This document shows positions 42,924-50,049 of a stretch of DNA of 52,199 nt, piece by piece. Under the pieces are notes generated by a model. The model was not told the origin of the DNA. It was given only the letters and a program-made list of their open reading frames with translations, and made no database searches. Every line of letters starts with the position of its first letter. Position 1 is the stretch's first letter. The position numbers and the translations under genes were made by a program. The stretch is from positions 1 through 52,199 of the forward strand of contig PIXT01000188.1 of assembly GCA_003096235.1 (NCBI GenBank). Reading direction: 5' to 3'. Origin of the DNA: Candidatus Bathyarchaeum sp. (GTDB taxonomy: Archaea > Thermoproteota > Bathyarchaeia > Bathyarchaeales > Bathyarchaeaceae).

Positions 42924-44063
42924 TCATCTCCTTAATACAGTCACGTAGCCGTAATGACCTGTTCCCCCAGTATTATGAGCCAAAGCAACATAGTTTTTCA
43001 TAGGCGCCTGCCTGCGTGGGTTCACCTCTTCTCGTAACTGTTTTGTCAGCTCAGCCAACATAGAAACGCCCGTGGTTCCAATCGGGTGACCCTTAGCCTT
43101 CAATCCCCCATCAACATTAACTGGAATTTTGCCGCCAATCTCGGTTTCGCCTTCACGGATCATGTTTGCGCCTTCACCTTTCCCACAAAAGCCCAAGTCT
43201 TCGTAAGCCATAATTTCTGCTATTGTGAAGCAGTCATGAACGTTTGCCACATCCACATCTTTTGCTGATATTCCCGCCATCTTGTATGCCATTCTTGACG
43301 CTTTCACAGACGCATCTAAACCAACATATGTTTCTCGTTTGGACAAATTAGCAGTATCCGACGAGACCCCCATAGCATCTATCCACACAGGGTCTTCTAC
43401 TCCAAGCTCTTTGACTTTTGTTTCAGACGCCAAAACCACAGCTGCCGCCCCATCAGTTATCGGGCAACAATCATACAGCTTTAAAGGCCATGCAATAACG
43501 CTTGAACCCAACGCTTTCTCCACAGTTATTTCGTGTCTTAGATGCGCTAGTGGATTCATGGCGCCATACCTGTGACTTTTTACTGCGACTTTTGCAAGGT
43601 CTTCTTCTGTGGTGCCATACTTTTCCATATGCTGAACTGCATGAACAGCATAATAGGCTGGGAATGTCATGCCAAAGTTTTCGAACTCCCACATGTAATA
43701 CCCTGCTCTGCCTATCATTTCCATGATTGTTGGAGTGTCTATTTGTTTCATCTTTTCGACTCCAACAACTAGTGCGGTGTCCATTTGTCCGCTCTTAACT
43801 GCACAGTACGCGTTATATGCGGCGGCGCTTCCTGAAGCACAGGCTGCCTCGCACCTGACCAAGCCTGCTCCTGTCAGTCCACAGTATTCTGCTATGACAA
43901 CGGCTGGTAAAGGTTCTTCTGACCAGACGCCCATTGACCCAAGAGCCATATAGGGAACGTCTTTGGCTGTTAGTCCTGAATTTTCTAGGGATGGCTTTAC
44001 TGCCTCAAACGATAACTCGGATATGTTAACGTCTGAGCGGTCACCAAATCTGCTGTGACCCAC
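42924..44063 (-). CDS. Thiolase-family acetyl-CoA acyltransferase (SCP2-like)
   Basis: The enzyme condenses or cleaves acyl-CoA. The nucleophile is the Cys of EAACASGSAAAY. His residues lie in ANVHDCFT and KGHPIGTTG. The final motif is HNTGGTGHYG, as in archaeal SCP2-type thiolases, not the CxG of bacterial enzymes. The start given (GTG 44063) omits a conserved first strand. In-frame codons upstream encode KVAIIGVGHSRFG, matching family N-termini, but a TGA at 44091-44093 closes the frame and no ATG, GTG, TTG or CTG lies between. ACG at 44087 or an ATT may be the true start. It is followed by DUF35. Confidence 0.88.
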   Translation of the reverse strand: MGHSRFGDRSDVNISELSFEAVKPSLENSGLTAKDVPYMALGSMGVWSEEPLPAVVIAEYCGLTGAGLVRCEAACASGSAAAYNAYCAVKSGQMDTALVVGVEKMKQIDTPTIMEMIGRAGYYMWEFENFGMTFPAYYAVHAVQHMEKYGTTEEDLAKVAVKSHRYGAMNPLAHLRHEITVEKALGSSVIAWPLKLYDCCPITDGAAAVVLASETKVKELGVEDPVWIDAMGVSSDTANLSKRETYVGLDASVKASRMAYKMAGISAKDVDVANVHDCFTIAEIMAYEDLGFCGKGEGANMIREGETEIGGKIPVNVDGGLKAKGHPIGTTGVSMLAELTKQLREEVNPRRQAPMKNYVALAHNTGGTGHYGYVTVLRR

Positions 44064-44134
44064 CCCAATAATTGCTACTTTACTCGTGTTTCATCCCTGC
44101 CAAACACTGCTGCTATTCTGACTTGGCAGTCTCC

Positions 44135-44920
44135 CTATTTTTTGTTTCTCTGAGACCCAAATTTTTCTATCTTCTTTTTTGTCTCTTTTGCAGAAAACAG
44201 CATAACAAAAGCTTCTGTTTCCTTTTTCAACCCCTCAGAAGAAACTTTACTTACCAAATTTATGGCGCACTTCGCATGCTTCAACGCCGATGAAGCTTGT
44301 TCACATAATCTTTGGGCTAATGCTTGCGTTTCAGTCTCCAGCTCCTGTAATGAAACAACCTTATCCACCAGCCCCATGCTGTATGCTTCTTTGGCTAAAA
44401 TTTTGTTTCCAGTCATTATCAACTGTTTAGCATTAGACAACCCAACAGTCAACGGTAGCCTTTGGGTTCCTCCCCACGCTGGAACAAATCCCAACTTTAT
44501 CTCTGGGCACCCAAACTCTGCGTTTTCAGCGGCTATTCTGAAGTCACAGGCTAATGCTAGCTCAAGTCCGCCTCCCAGAGCATACCCGTTTATCGCAGCT
44601 ACAACAGGTTTAGACATTTTTTCTAGTTTAGAGAATACCCGCTGTCCATTGACCGAGAACTCTGATACAGTTTCTGGTGTGAGTTTTTGCAGTTCTGTGA
44701 GGTCGGCTCCGGAGCTGAATGCCTTTTGTCCCTCACCCGTGATTACGACGCAGTTAACGTTTGGGTCTTGTTCAAGTGTGTCTATTGTTTCTGACAGTTC
44801 CTGTAGCATGGATGCGTTTATGGCGTTAAGCTTGTTTGGTCTGTTCAAAATTATCCATGTTGTCTGCTGTTTTTTCTTGAGCTTTAGTGTTCTGTAACCG
44901 CTGTTAGTCATGTTAGACAC
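44135..44920 (-). CDS. Enoyl-CoA hydratase
   Basis: A 261-residue crotonase-family enzyme. Both catalytic glutamates are present: GYALGGGLELALACDF (first) and FGCPEIKLGFVPAWGGTQRL (second). The oxyanion-hole segment KAFSSGADLTELQ is normal. These match true hydratases and not just the crotonase fold. ATG at 44920; an internal ATG at 44911 is possible. It lies between the acyl-CoA dehydrogenase gene (29 bp) and the thiolase, completing a beta-oxidation-type set. Confidence 0.92.
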   Translation of the reverse strand: MSNMTNSGYRTLKLKKKQQTTWIILNRPNKLNAINASMLQELSETIDTLEQDPNVNCVVITGEGQKAFSSGADLTELQKLTPETVSEFSVNGQRVFSKLEKMSKPVVAAINGYALGGGLELALACDFRIAAENAEFGCPEIKLGFVPAWGGTQRLPLTVGLSNAKQLIMTGNKILAKEAYSMGLVDKVVSLQELETETQALAQRLCEQASSALKHAKCAINLVSKVSSEGLKKETEAFVMLFSAKETKKKIEKFGSQRNKK

Positions 44921-44949
44921 CTTAACGTTGGGTGAATCTTGTTAAACTT

Positions 44950-46098
44950 TTAATATGTTTTGATTAGCTGCTTGAGGATGGCTAATCTTTGGATTTCTGA
45001 TGTTCCTTCATAGATTTCGGTTACTTTTGCGTCCCTGTATGCTCTTTCAACCTTGTAATCTCCTAGGTAACCGTAGCCGCCCAATGTTTGAATCGCAGCA
45101 TCCGTTGCCCTAACTGCAGCCCTACTTGCGTACAGCTTCGCCATAGACGTCAACATTGGATCAACCTCGTTTTGGTCAATGGTCCACGCCGCCTTGTAAG
45201 TCAACAATCTAGCCGCCTCAACTTCGGATGCAACCTGAGCTAACTTGGCACCTACCTGCTGAAACCGTATTATCGGCTGCCCCGCAGATTCTCGTTTTTT
45301 GGCGTATCTGAGGGCTATTTCAAGTGCTCCCTGTGCTGTTCCTACCGCCTGAGCCGCTATGGCAGTTCTGCTTATTGTGAAAAAGTCCATGGAATGGCTA
45401 AAACCGTTATCTTGCTCGCCTAGAAGGCTTTTCTTGTTTACTTTAACGTCCTTGAATAGGACCTGTCCTGTTGTTACACACCTGATTCCCATCTTGTTTG
45501 ACAGTTTCGTAACCGACAAGCCCTTCACGTTTTTGTTTACAATAAACAGGGACTGGCTCCTGCGTGGATTTTGTTTGTTTCCTGTCTGACACAAGACAAT
45601 AAAAAAGTCGGCGATGGGCGCATTTGTTATGAGCGTTTTTGTTCCATTTATTATCCACTCGTTTCCACGCTTAACTGCCGTGACCTCAACAGTTGATATG
45701 TCTGTTCCGCGGGCTGGCTCTGTAAACGCTGCAGCCGATATGTGCTCTCCATCGCAAACGGGTGGAAGATAGCGGCGTTTTTGTTCCTCGGTTCCGTGAA
45801 GCAACAGCATGTCAGTTCCAAACGTTCCAATCATGCATGCTAACCCCAAAGAAGAATCTGCCCTGCACATTTCTTCCATCGCTAAACAATAGGTCAGGTA
45901 TCCTTCTTCTTTGCCTCCGTACTTTTTTGGAATAAACAGATTAGAGTATCCTTGTTTTGCAGATTTTTTGTAAAGTTCAGTGGGGAACTGTTCTTTTCTG
46001 TCCAGTTCTGAAGCAAGTTTTGAATCAAATTCTTTTTCGCAGAATTTTCTGACAGAATCTTTTAGTTTCTGCTGCTGTTTGGTCAGCCCAAAATCCAT
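44950..46098 (-). CDS. Acyl-CoA dehydrogenase
   Basis: A 382-residue flavoenzyme that forms or, with reduced partners, saturates the alpha-beta double bond of acyl-CoA. The N-terminal helical domain opens with FGLTKQQQKLKDSVRKFCEKE. AAAFTEPARGTDIS is the FAD/substrate segment. The base is the Glu in IYEGTSEIQR near the C-terminus, as in short/medium-chain enzymes. No electron-transfer flavoprotein genes lie nearby. It is the first gene of the minus-strand operon. Whether the set runs toward degradation or synthesis cannot be told. Confidence 0.94.
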   Translation of the reverse strand: MDFGLTKQQQKLKDSVRKFCEKEFDSKLASELDRKEQFPTELYKKSAKQGYSNLFIPKKYGGKEEGYLTYCLAMEEMCRADSSLGLACMIGTFGTDMLLLHGTEEQKRRYLPPVCDGEHISAAAFTEPARGTDISTVEVTAVKRGNEWIINGTKTLITNAPIADFFIVLCQTGNKQNPRRSQSLFIVNKNVKGLSVTKLSNKMGIRCVTTGQVLFKDVKVNKKSLLGEQDNGFSHSMDFFTISRTAIAAQAVGTAQGALEIALRYAKKRESAGQPIIRFQQVGAKLAQVASEVEAARLLTYKAAWTIDQNEVDPMLTSMAKLYASRAAVRATDAAIQTLGGYGYLGDYKVERAYRDAKVTEIYEGTSEIQRLAILKQLIKTY

Positions 46099-46180
46099 CA
46101 GAATTCACCAACATGTATGCTGAATGAACTAGAAGATAAAACTGTTCTTGAATCCTAAAGCTGATGTTTTAGATTTGGGC

Positions 46181-46495
46181 TTATCTGTCTTGGTACATTC
46201 TATCTAAGGTCATTCTTAGTTGACGTATTTCTTGTTCCAGACCATTTACTTTGGTTTGTAGGTTGTTGAATGCTTCTGTGTATCTTACTTGGTTTTCGTA
46301 TGCGGTGATGATGTCGTTTCCGTGGTTTTTGAAGCCCTTGATTACAAATTCCATGAGAAACAAAAACTCTAAGTCTTTTTGGCTCAGTTGTCCTCTTGCC
46401 CGAAAACCATCCAAGAAAGCTTTCGCCTTCAAGTATGCTTTCTCATTTTCTTTGCGAGTATTCTGTAACTTCTGGAGTGCTTCCTCCTGGTCCAT
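46181..46495 (-). CDS. Small coiled-coil protein
   Basis: The protein is mostly helix: EEALQKLQNTRKENEKAYLKAKAFLDGFRARGQLSQKDLEFLFLMEFVIKGFKNHGNDIITAYENQ, then a coiled coil YTEAFNNLQTKVNGLEQEIRQLRMTLDRMYQ. ATG at 46495 is preferred (104 residues) because GGGGAGATC stands before it; 46537 would add 14 residues. I recognise no family. It is cytoplasmic and stands 82 bp downstream of the acyl-CoA dehydrogenase start on the same strand, as a separate unit. Confidence 0.65.
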   Translation of the reverse strand: MDQEEALQKLQNTRKENEKAYLKAKAFLDGFRARGQLSQKDLEFLFLMEFVIKGFKNHGNDIITAYENQVRYTEAFNNLQTKVNGLEQEIRQLRMTLDRMYQDR

Positions 46496-46649
46496 ACGAT
46501 CTCCCCTCTTTGACTCAACTGTATCTGTTCTAAGCATTTAATGTTTGAGCTAAACTGAGGAAACAGTTGGTAGATGAAATATCTGTTGTGTGCTTGTGGA
46601 TGATTCGTGTTTTTTTGGTGCCAAAGTGTCTTTTTGGTAGTGTAATCTG

Positions 46650-46684
46650 ATTTGAAAATGCGGTACGTTTATTAGATTTCAAAT
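46650..46684. promoter_or_regulatory. Inverted repeat upstream of the X1 small gene
   Basis: ATTTGAAA (46650-46657) and TTTCAAAT (46677-46684) form perfect 8-bp arms 19 bp apart. The right arm ends directly before the TATA-like ATATTATATATTAA at 46687-46700. It is a good candidate operator for the X/Y array. Confidence 0.45.
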
Positions 46685-46732
46685 GCATATTATATATTAA
46701 GATTCATTTTCCATCTTGGAGGGGCACAGAAA

Positions 46733-46909
46733 CTGTCAAATGAAAACCAAAAACGTGACCTGAAACAGCGGATAGCGCTGATGGAAAAAGAAATTTTTAA
46801 TCTAACAGGAAACGAGCGAATCAAAGCCAGAACAGAATATCAAAAACTTCTGAAAGCTTACAGCAAAGAGTGTGGGCTAGAAGAGCCAATCTACATCATA
46901 AGAGCCTAA
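46733..46909 (+). CDS. Small protein X1, unrecognised, probable CTG start
   Basis: This 58-residue gene is too short for most callers and has no ATG/GTG/TTG at the right place. A strong SD, GGAGGGG (46718-46724), is followed 8 nt later by CTG (46733). The reading frame matches X2 (47368-47541): both have LMEKEI, TG, R-x-x-AR, LLK, EC and LEEP-Y in the same positions, roughly 45% identity by eye. Predicted structure is two helices then a short strand. The X2 homology shows it is translated. Function is unknown. It opens the X1-Y1-X2-Y2 array. Confidence 0.75.
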   Translation: MSNENQKRDLKQRIALMEKEIFNLTGNERIKARTEYQKLLKAYSKECGLEEPIYIIRA

Positions 46910-47089
46910 ATGATTAACCTCTAAATTGTGTTTTTGTTGTAATGTCAAAACTGCTGTATTAATAAGCTGCCGATGTGTATTATTAATTGTAGATTCCTCT
47001 ATGGATTTTGGCAAGACTTTAAGTTTTTGTCGTTTATTTTGAGTTTTCTACAATTAGGCATTAAATAAAGTAAGAGGGGGGGTTGAGAT

Positions 47090-47314
47090 TTGTCTGTGTA
47101 TGGGATTCAATTTGTGATGCAGCAACGGCTTGTTCGTAAATTGGAGAAAGCAGGCGCTATTTCTGAGGAAAAGGCTGTAACGTTTAAAGAAGCTAAGCTC
47201 ACTGAGCAGGAGCAGTATTGGTTAGGCTATTTTGCGGGAGTTTTTCTTGGGAAAATAAAGAAAACAAAAACCAATCGGTACTACATACGAAATCAGTATT
47301 CGTATGTTGATTAA
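47090..47314 (+). CDS. Small protein Y1, unrecognised
   Basis: The 74-residue protein starts at TTG 47090 behind GAGGGGGGG. It is about 70% identical by eye to Y2: YGIxFxMQxRLVRKLEKAGAxSEEKAVTFxEAKL is shared, then YWL-YFAGVFLGKIKKT--RYY-RN. The first part looks helical with a possible helix-turn-helix-like KAGAxSEEKAV, followed by an aromatic segment. No membrane or signal features. I do not recognise a family. The upstream 110 bp are also duplicated before Y2, so regulation is probably shared. Confidence 0.8.
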   Translation: MSVYGIQFVMQQRLVRKLEKAGAISEEKAVTFKEAKLTEQEQYWLGYFAGVFLGKIKKTKTNRYYIRNQYSYVD

Positions 47315-47367
47315 CTGGAAATCTGATTCATCGATAGTTTTTGATAATTGTAAGGGGGGGGAGTAAG

Positions 47368-47541
47368 TTGTCTGATTCTAGAAAACAGGCTCTAAAGTGT
47401 TCAATTGATTTGATGGAGAAAGAAATACTGTACTTCACGGGTAGAAAAAGAGCGCTAGCTAGACGAAAATATCTTAGACTTCTTAAATTATGTACAATCG
47501 AATGCAAATTAGAAGAACCAGTTTACCTCAAAAGGACCTAA
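47368..47541 (+). CDS. Small protein X2, unrecognised
   Basis: The 57-residue paralogue of X1 starts at TTG 47368 behind GGGGGGGGAG. It keeps LMEKEI, TG, AR-K-Y, LLK, EC and LEEP-Y. A longer TTG frame from 47341 would put eight to nine extra residues upstream of the SD and is rejected. It lies 54 bp after Y1 and is probably on the same transcript. Two helices are predicted; the function is unknown. Confidence 0.8.
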   Translation: MSDSRKQALKCSIDLMEKEILYFTGRKRALARRKYLRLLKLCTIECKLEEPVYLKRT

Positions 47542-47970
47542 CTGAATGTACGTGATTTGTGTTATTGCTTAGTTTTTCAGAGAAAACCTATTTTTCAACA
47601 ATCATCTGCTATTAGTCTGCTATTATGCCACATTTTTAAGCAGCAGAGAATTGAATTTTTGGACTCAGTTCACTTGTTAGTGTTTGCATAATGTTGTGTA
47701 GTGGAAGTGAGCTACTGTTTGTTAATTGGTTAGCCTTTTTGTTTCTTGTTTTTGTGGTGTCTTTGAACGTGGGATGCTTCTAATGTTGGGCTAACTCAAA
47801 TCATGGAGTAATCAGTTTGTGTGAAAAGGTGCTGTATTAATAAGGCTCCACGATATACTTTTTGTTGGTAGCATTTTCTTAATGGACTTCGACAAGACTC
47901 TAAGTTTCTGTCCTTCATTTTGAGTGTTCTATCAGGTTAAATATTGGATAAAAGGAGGCGAGAAAAAAAT
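47542..47970 (+). other. Intergenic region X2-Y2 with recurring element and duplicated leader
   Basis: It contains copy C of the recurring element, about 190 bp without clear features, and then a leader (about 47835-47960) homologous to that before Y1 (46955-47085). Shared phrases are GCTGTATTAATAAG, CAAGACT-TAAGTTT-TGTC and ATTTTGAGT. The region is about 250 bp longer than the X1-Y1 spacer. Confidence 0.65.
47574..47627 (+). repeat. Recurring intergenic element, copy C
   Basis: TTTTTCAGAGAAAACCTA, TTTTCAACAAT (47592-47602), 7 nt, then TATTAG-TCTG-CTATTA (47610-47625), with one mismatch in the palindrome. Confidence 0.65.
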
Positions 47971-48177
47971 TTGTCTACGTATGGGATTGAATTTGAAATG
48001 CAGCACAGGCTTGTCCGTAAACTGGAGAAAGCAGGCGCTACTTCTGAGGAAAAGGCTGTAACTTTTGAAGAAGCTAAACTCGATGCACGCGAAGAGTACT
48101 GGCTCGACTATTTCGCAGGAGTTTTTCTTGGAAAAATAAAGAAGACACAAAACCATCGATACTACGTTAGAAATTAA
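47971..48177 (+). CDS. Small protein Y2, unrecognised
   Basis: The 68-residue paralogue of Y1 starts at TTG 47971, so that it aligns LSTYGIEF with LSVYGIQF. AAAGGAGG precedes it at 47951-47958. A TTG at 47944 would read through the SD and is rejected. It shares KLEKAGATSEEKAVTFEEAKL and YFAGVFLGKIKKT with Y1. A large two-arm hairpin follows its stop. Function unknown. Confidence 0.8.
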   Translation: MSTYGIEFEMQHRLVRKLEKAGATSEEKAVTFEEAKLDAREEYWLDYFAGVFLGKIKKTQNHRYYVRN

Positions 48178-48178
48178 A

Positions 48179-48239
48179 TTGAAAAGTAGACAAACCTTAG
48201 TTCAATACACTGAACTAGATGTCAATCAACCCTTTTCAA
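48179..48239 (+). terminator. Nested hairpin after Y2
   Basis: Outer arms TTGAAAAG (48179-48186) and CTTTTCAA (48232-48239) enclose TAGTTCA-ATACAC-TGAACTA. It starts 2 nt after the Y2 stop. It is the likely end of the X/Y transcript, or a structured 3' region. Confidence 0.5.
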
Positions 48240-48339
48240 TTTCAGACGTTTGATGTCTTCAATTTCCACAACTCTCTTTTACACATTTCATTCATTACAC
48301 AACTAAAAAAACGACCCAGATACCCATTTTACTGCTTCT

Positions 48340-48383
48340 CATTCGATTATTGTGCTGAACTTAACCCGCCTTTAGCCTTAGTA
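48340..48383 (-). pseudogene. Integrase N-terminus remnant
   Basis: On the minus strand the frame reads TKAKGGLSSAQ and then stops. It equals the TKAKGGLRPAHQ start of the integrase at 50667. The 22-bp core at 48362-48383 is identical to 50620-50641, and TGTGCTG stands 11 bp before the core in both. Confidence 0.65.
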
Positions 48384-48662
48384 TTTTTTTAATAATTGTT
48401 TATTTGTCTCCAAATGGTATTTTACTCTATTAACGTTGTATTTTGGTATGTTTTTTGTATTTCGTTTTGTGTGTATGGACAATTGAATATGAAAATAGAG
48501 TTAAATAGAATAAGAATTGAAAAAATTTGAGAATTAACACTCTCTTTTCTTCGTTCGTGTGACGTTGCTTTCCCTCGTTTGGTTTTGTCTTCTCTTGTCT
48601 AAACTCTCTACTCTTTAGTATTATCACAAAAAGGGGCGTTTTGCGGCAGTTTTTCGCGAATT

Positions 48663-48679
48663 GTTGGTTCAAGTCCAGT
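48663..48679 (+). other. tRNA T-arm-like sequence (possible attachment-site remnant)
   Basis: GTTGG-TTCAAGT-CCAGT folds as a 5-bp stem with a 7-nt loop matching the tRNA T-arm consensus. No matching 5' acceptor or anticodon arm is found upstream, so it is not a whole tRNA. Integrases like the nearby remnant usually use tRNA 3' ends. Confidence 0.3.
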
Positions 48680-48813
48680 CTATGAGCGAATTTAATATAT
48701 TGTTTTTTAAAAATGACAATAATTTTCTGGTATGGTTGCATGAGCATTTTGTTTAGAAAATAAACATAAAATTTAATAAAAAATCAGACAATAATTGGAA
48801 CTGGGGGATGTAT

Positions 48814-49386
48814 TTGTCATTTATGCCTATTTTTGAGTTAGGCTTATGGAATGCTTGGATTCTCATAATTCCTATACTGATCATCTCCTTCTCTGATATG
48901 AGAGTGACAAGTATTAGGGAATCAGGAAAAGCAGGAGATTTTCAGCTAACCCGAAAAGAGAACAGATTCACATACGCAGTTTTCTTGCCTATGGTCGTTT
49001 CTTGGGGTTATGCAGTTTTTTTGCCTCTACAAGTTGGCACAATATGGCTATACAGCGGTCTAATCATCTACCTTTTTGGAGTAGTTTTCACCATTGTTGC
49101 AATTCGGAATTTTGCCACTAGCCCTAAGGACAAGGTTATAACCACTGGGCTTTATAGTTTTACACGAAATCCCACGTATATTGGAATGCTTCTAATGCAA
49201 ACTGGTTTAGGAATAGCTTGCTCTTCTTGGTTATACATCCTATTAACTGTAGCTTTGATGATTCTACTTAACGCTAATTTGTCAGCTGAAGAACGTTATT
49301 GCCTTCACATGTATGGAGATGACTATCAAAAATACAAGAATAACACCCCACGATGGATAGGGATAACAAATTCAGAGAAAGAATGA
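48814..49386 (+). CDS. Isoprenylcysteine/phospholipid methyltransferase-like membrane protein 1
   Basis: The 190-residue membrane protein has four to five helices and the ICMT/PEMT C-terminal signature: GLYSFTRNPTYIGMLLMQTGLGIACSSWL, then AEERYCLHMYGDDYQKYKNNTPRWIG. The RNPxYxG and EE...Y..Y...PRW residues bind SAM. The substrate is unknown. TTG at 48814 aligns its LSFMPIFELGLWNAW with the LSFTPEFELGFWNAW of the next gene and has GGGGGA 5 nt before it. ATG at 48808, inside that SD, is the alternative. Confidence 0.82.
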   Translation: MSFMPIFELGLWNAWILIIPILIISFSDMRVTSIRESGKAGDFQLTRKENRFTYAVFLPMVVSWGYAVFLPLQVGTIWLYSGLIIYLFGVVFTIVAIRNFATSPKDKVITTGLYSFTRNPTYIGMLLMQTGLGIACSSWLYILLTVALMILLNANLSAEERYCLHMYGDDYQKYKNNTPRWIGITNSEKE

Positions 49387-49404
49387 AATCAAAGAGGGGA
49401 AATC

Positions 49405-49986
49405 TTGTCTTTTACGCCAGAATTCGAGTTGGGATTTTGGAATGCTTGGATTTTTGTACTTCTCGCTCTTTTGATTGGTTTTGTATCATGGAGTCTAGTT
49501 GGAAAAAAAGGAATGAAGAGGTTTAGGTTCGTACCTAATGGACCTAAAACTGGAAATAAGAAGGCTTCACAAAAATTATTTCTCTTACTTGCAATTGCCA
49601 GTATGGCTTACAGTGTCTTCCTGCCAATTAAGCTAGGCACATCATGGTTTTATGCAGGTCTTATGATATGGATTCTATCCATGGTTATAAGTCTCATTAG
49701 TATTGTTTCCTTTGGTACTACGCCACTTGATGAACTTGTTTCCAAAGGAACTTATAGCCTTTCTAGGAATCCAATTTTTTTATCAGGTTTTTTGGCTGAT
49801 TTAGGTATAGGCATAGCTTGTGCTTCATGGATATATACGTCATATTCAGTATTGGACTTAATCCTAATGCATATTTATGCGAGAGCTGAGGAACGTTTTC
49901 TTCTAGAAAAGTATGGTGACGCTTATCGGGAATACATGAACAGAATTCCACGATGGATAGGAATACCAAAATCAAAGAAAGAATAA
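49405..49986 (+). CDS. Isoprenylcysteine/phospholipid methyltransferase-like membrane protein 2
   Basis: The 193-residue paralogue of the preceding gene has the same helices and motif: GTYSLSRNPIFLSGFLADLGIGIACASWIY, then RAEERFLLEKYGDAYREYMNRIPRWIGI. RNPxY has become RNPIF. TTG at 49405 follows GAGGGG. The pair is 18 bp apart, so co-transcribed, and came from a tandem duplication. Both lie between two remnants of one integrase. The enzyme may methylate an isoprenoid or phospholipid head group at the membrane. Confidence 0.82.
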   Translation: MSFTPEFELGFWNAWIFVLLALLIGFVSWSLVGKKGMKRFRFVPNGPKTGNKKASQKLFLLLAIASMAYSVFLPIKLGTSWFYAGLMIWILSMVISLISIVSFGTTPLDELVSKGTYSLSRNPIFLSGFLADLGIGIACASWIYTSYSVLDLILMHIYARAEERFLLEKYGDAYREYMNRIPRWIGIPKSKKE

Positions 49987-50049
49987 ACTGAATATTTCAT
50001 CAATTCCATTATTATTAAATTTTCGTATTATTATCAGCAAAAATTTCTT

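Larger units (their letters stand above)
48178..48807. other. A/T-rich intergenic region with mobile-element debris
   Basis: No gene is supported. It holds the hairpin after Y2, a 44-bp integrase remnant (48340-48383) and a tRNA T-arm-like sequence (48663-48679). A minus-strand frame from 48747 to 48430 is low in complexity and includes the T-arm reverse translation RLDLNQ, so I do not call it. Confidence 0.6.

Noticed and set aside
46919..47960. CRISPR-like array suspected from repeated words around the X/Y genes
   Set aside because: Repeats are whole-gene and leader duplications of several hundred bases, not short regularly spaced repeats.
48430..48747. A 105-residue minus-strand frame
   Set aside because: Low-complexity Lys/Thr/Phe composition, no SD, and it contains RLDLNQ, the reverse translation of the T-arm-like sequence. 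It is more likely chance over mobile-element debris.
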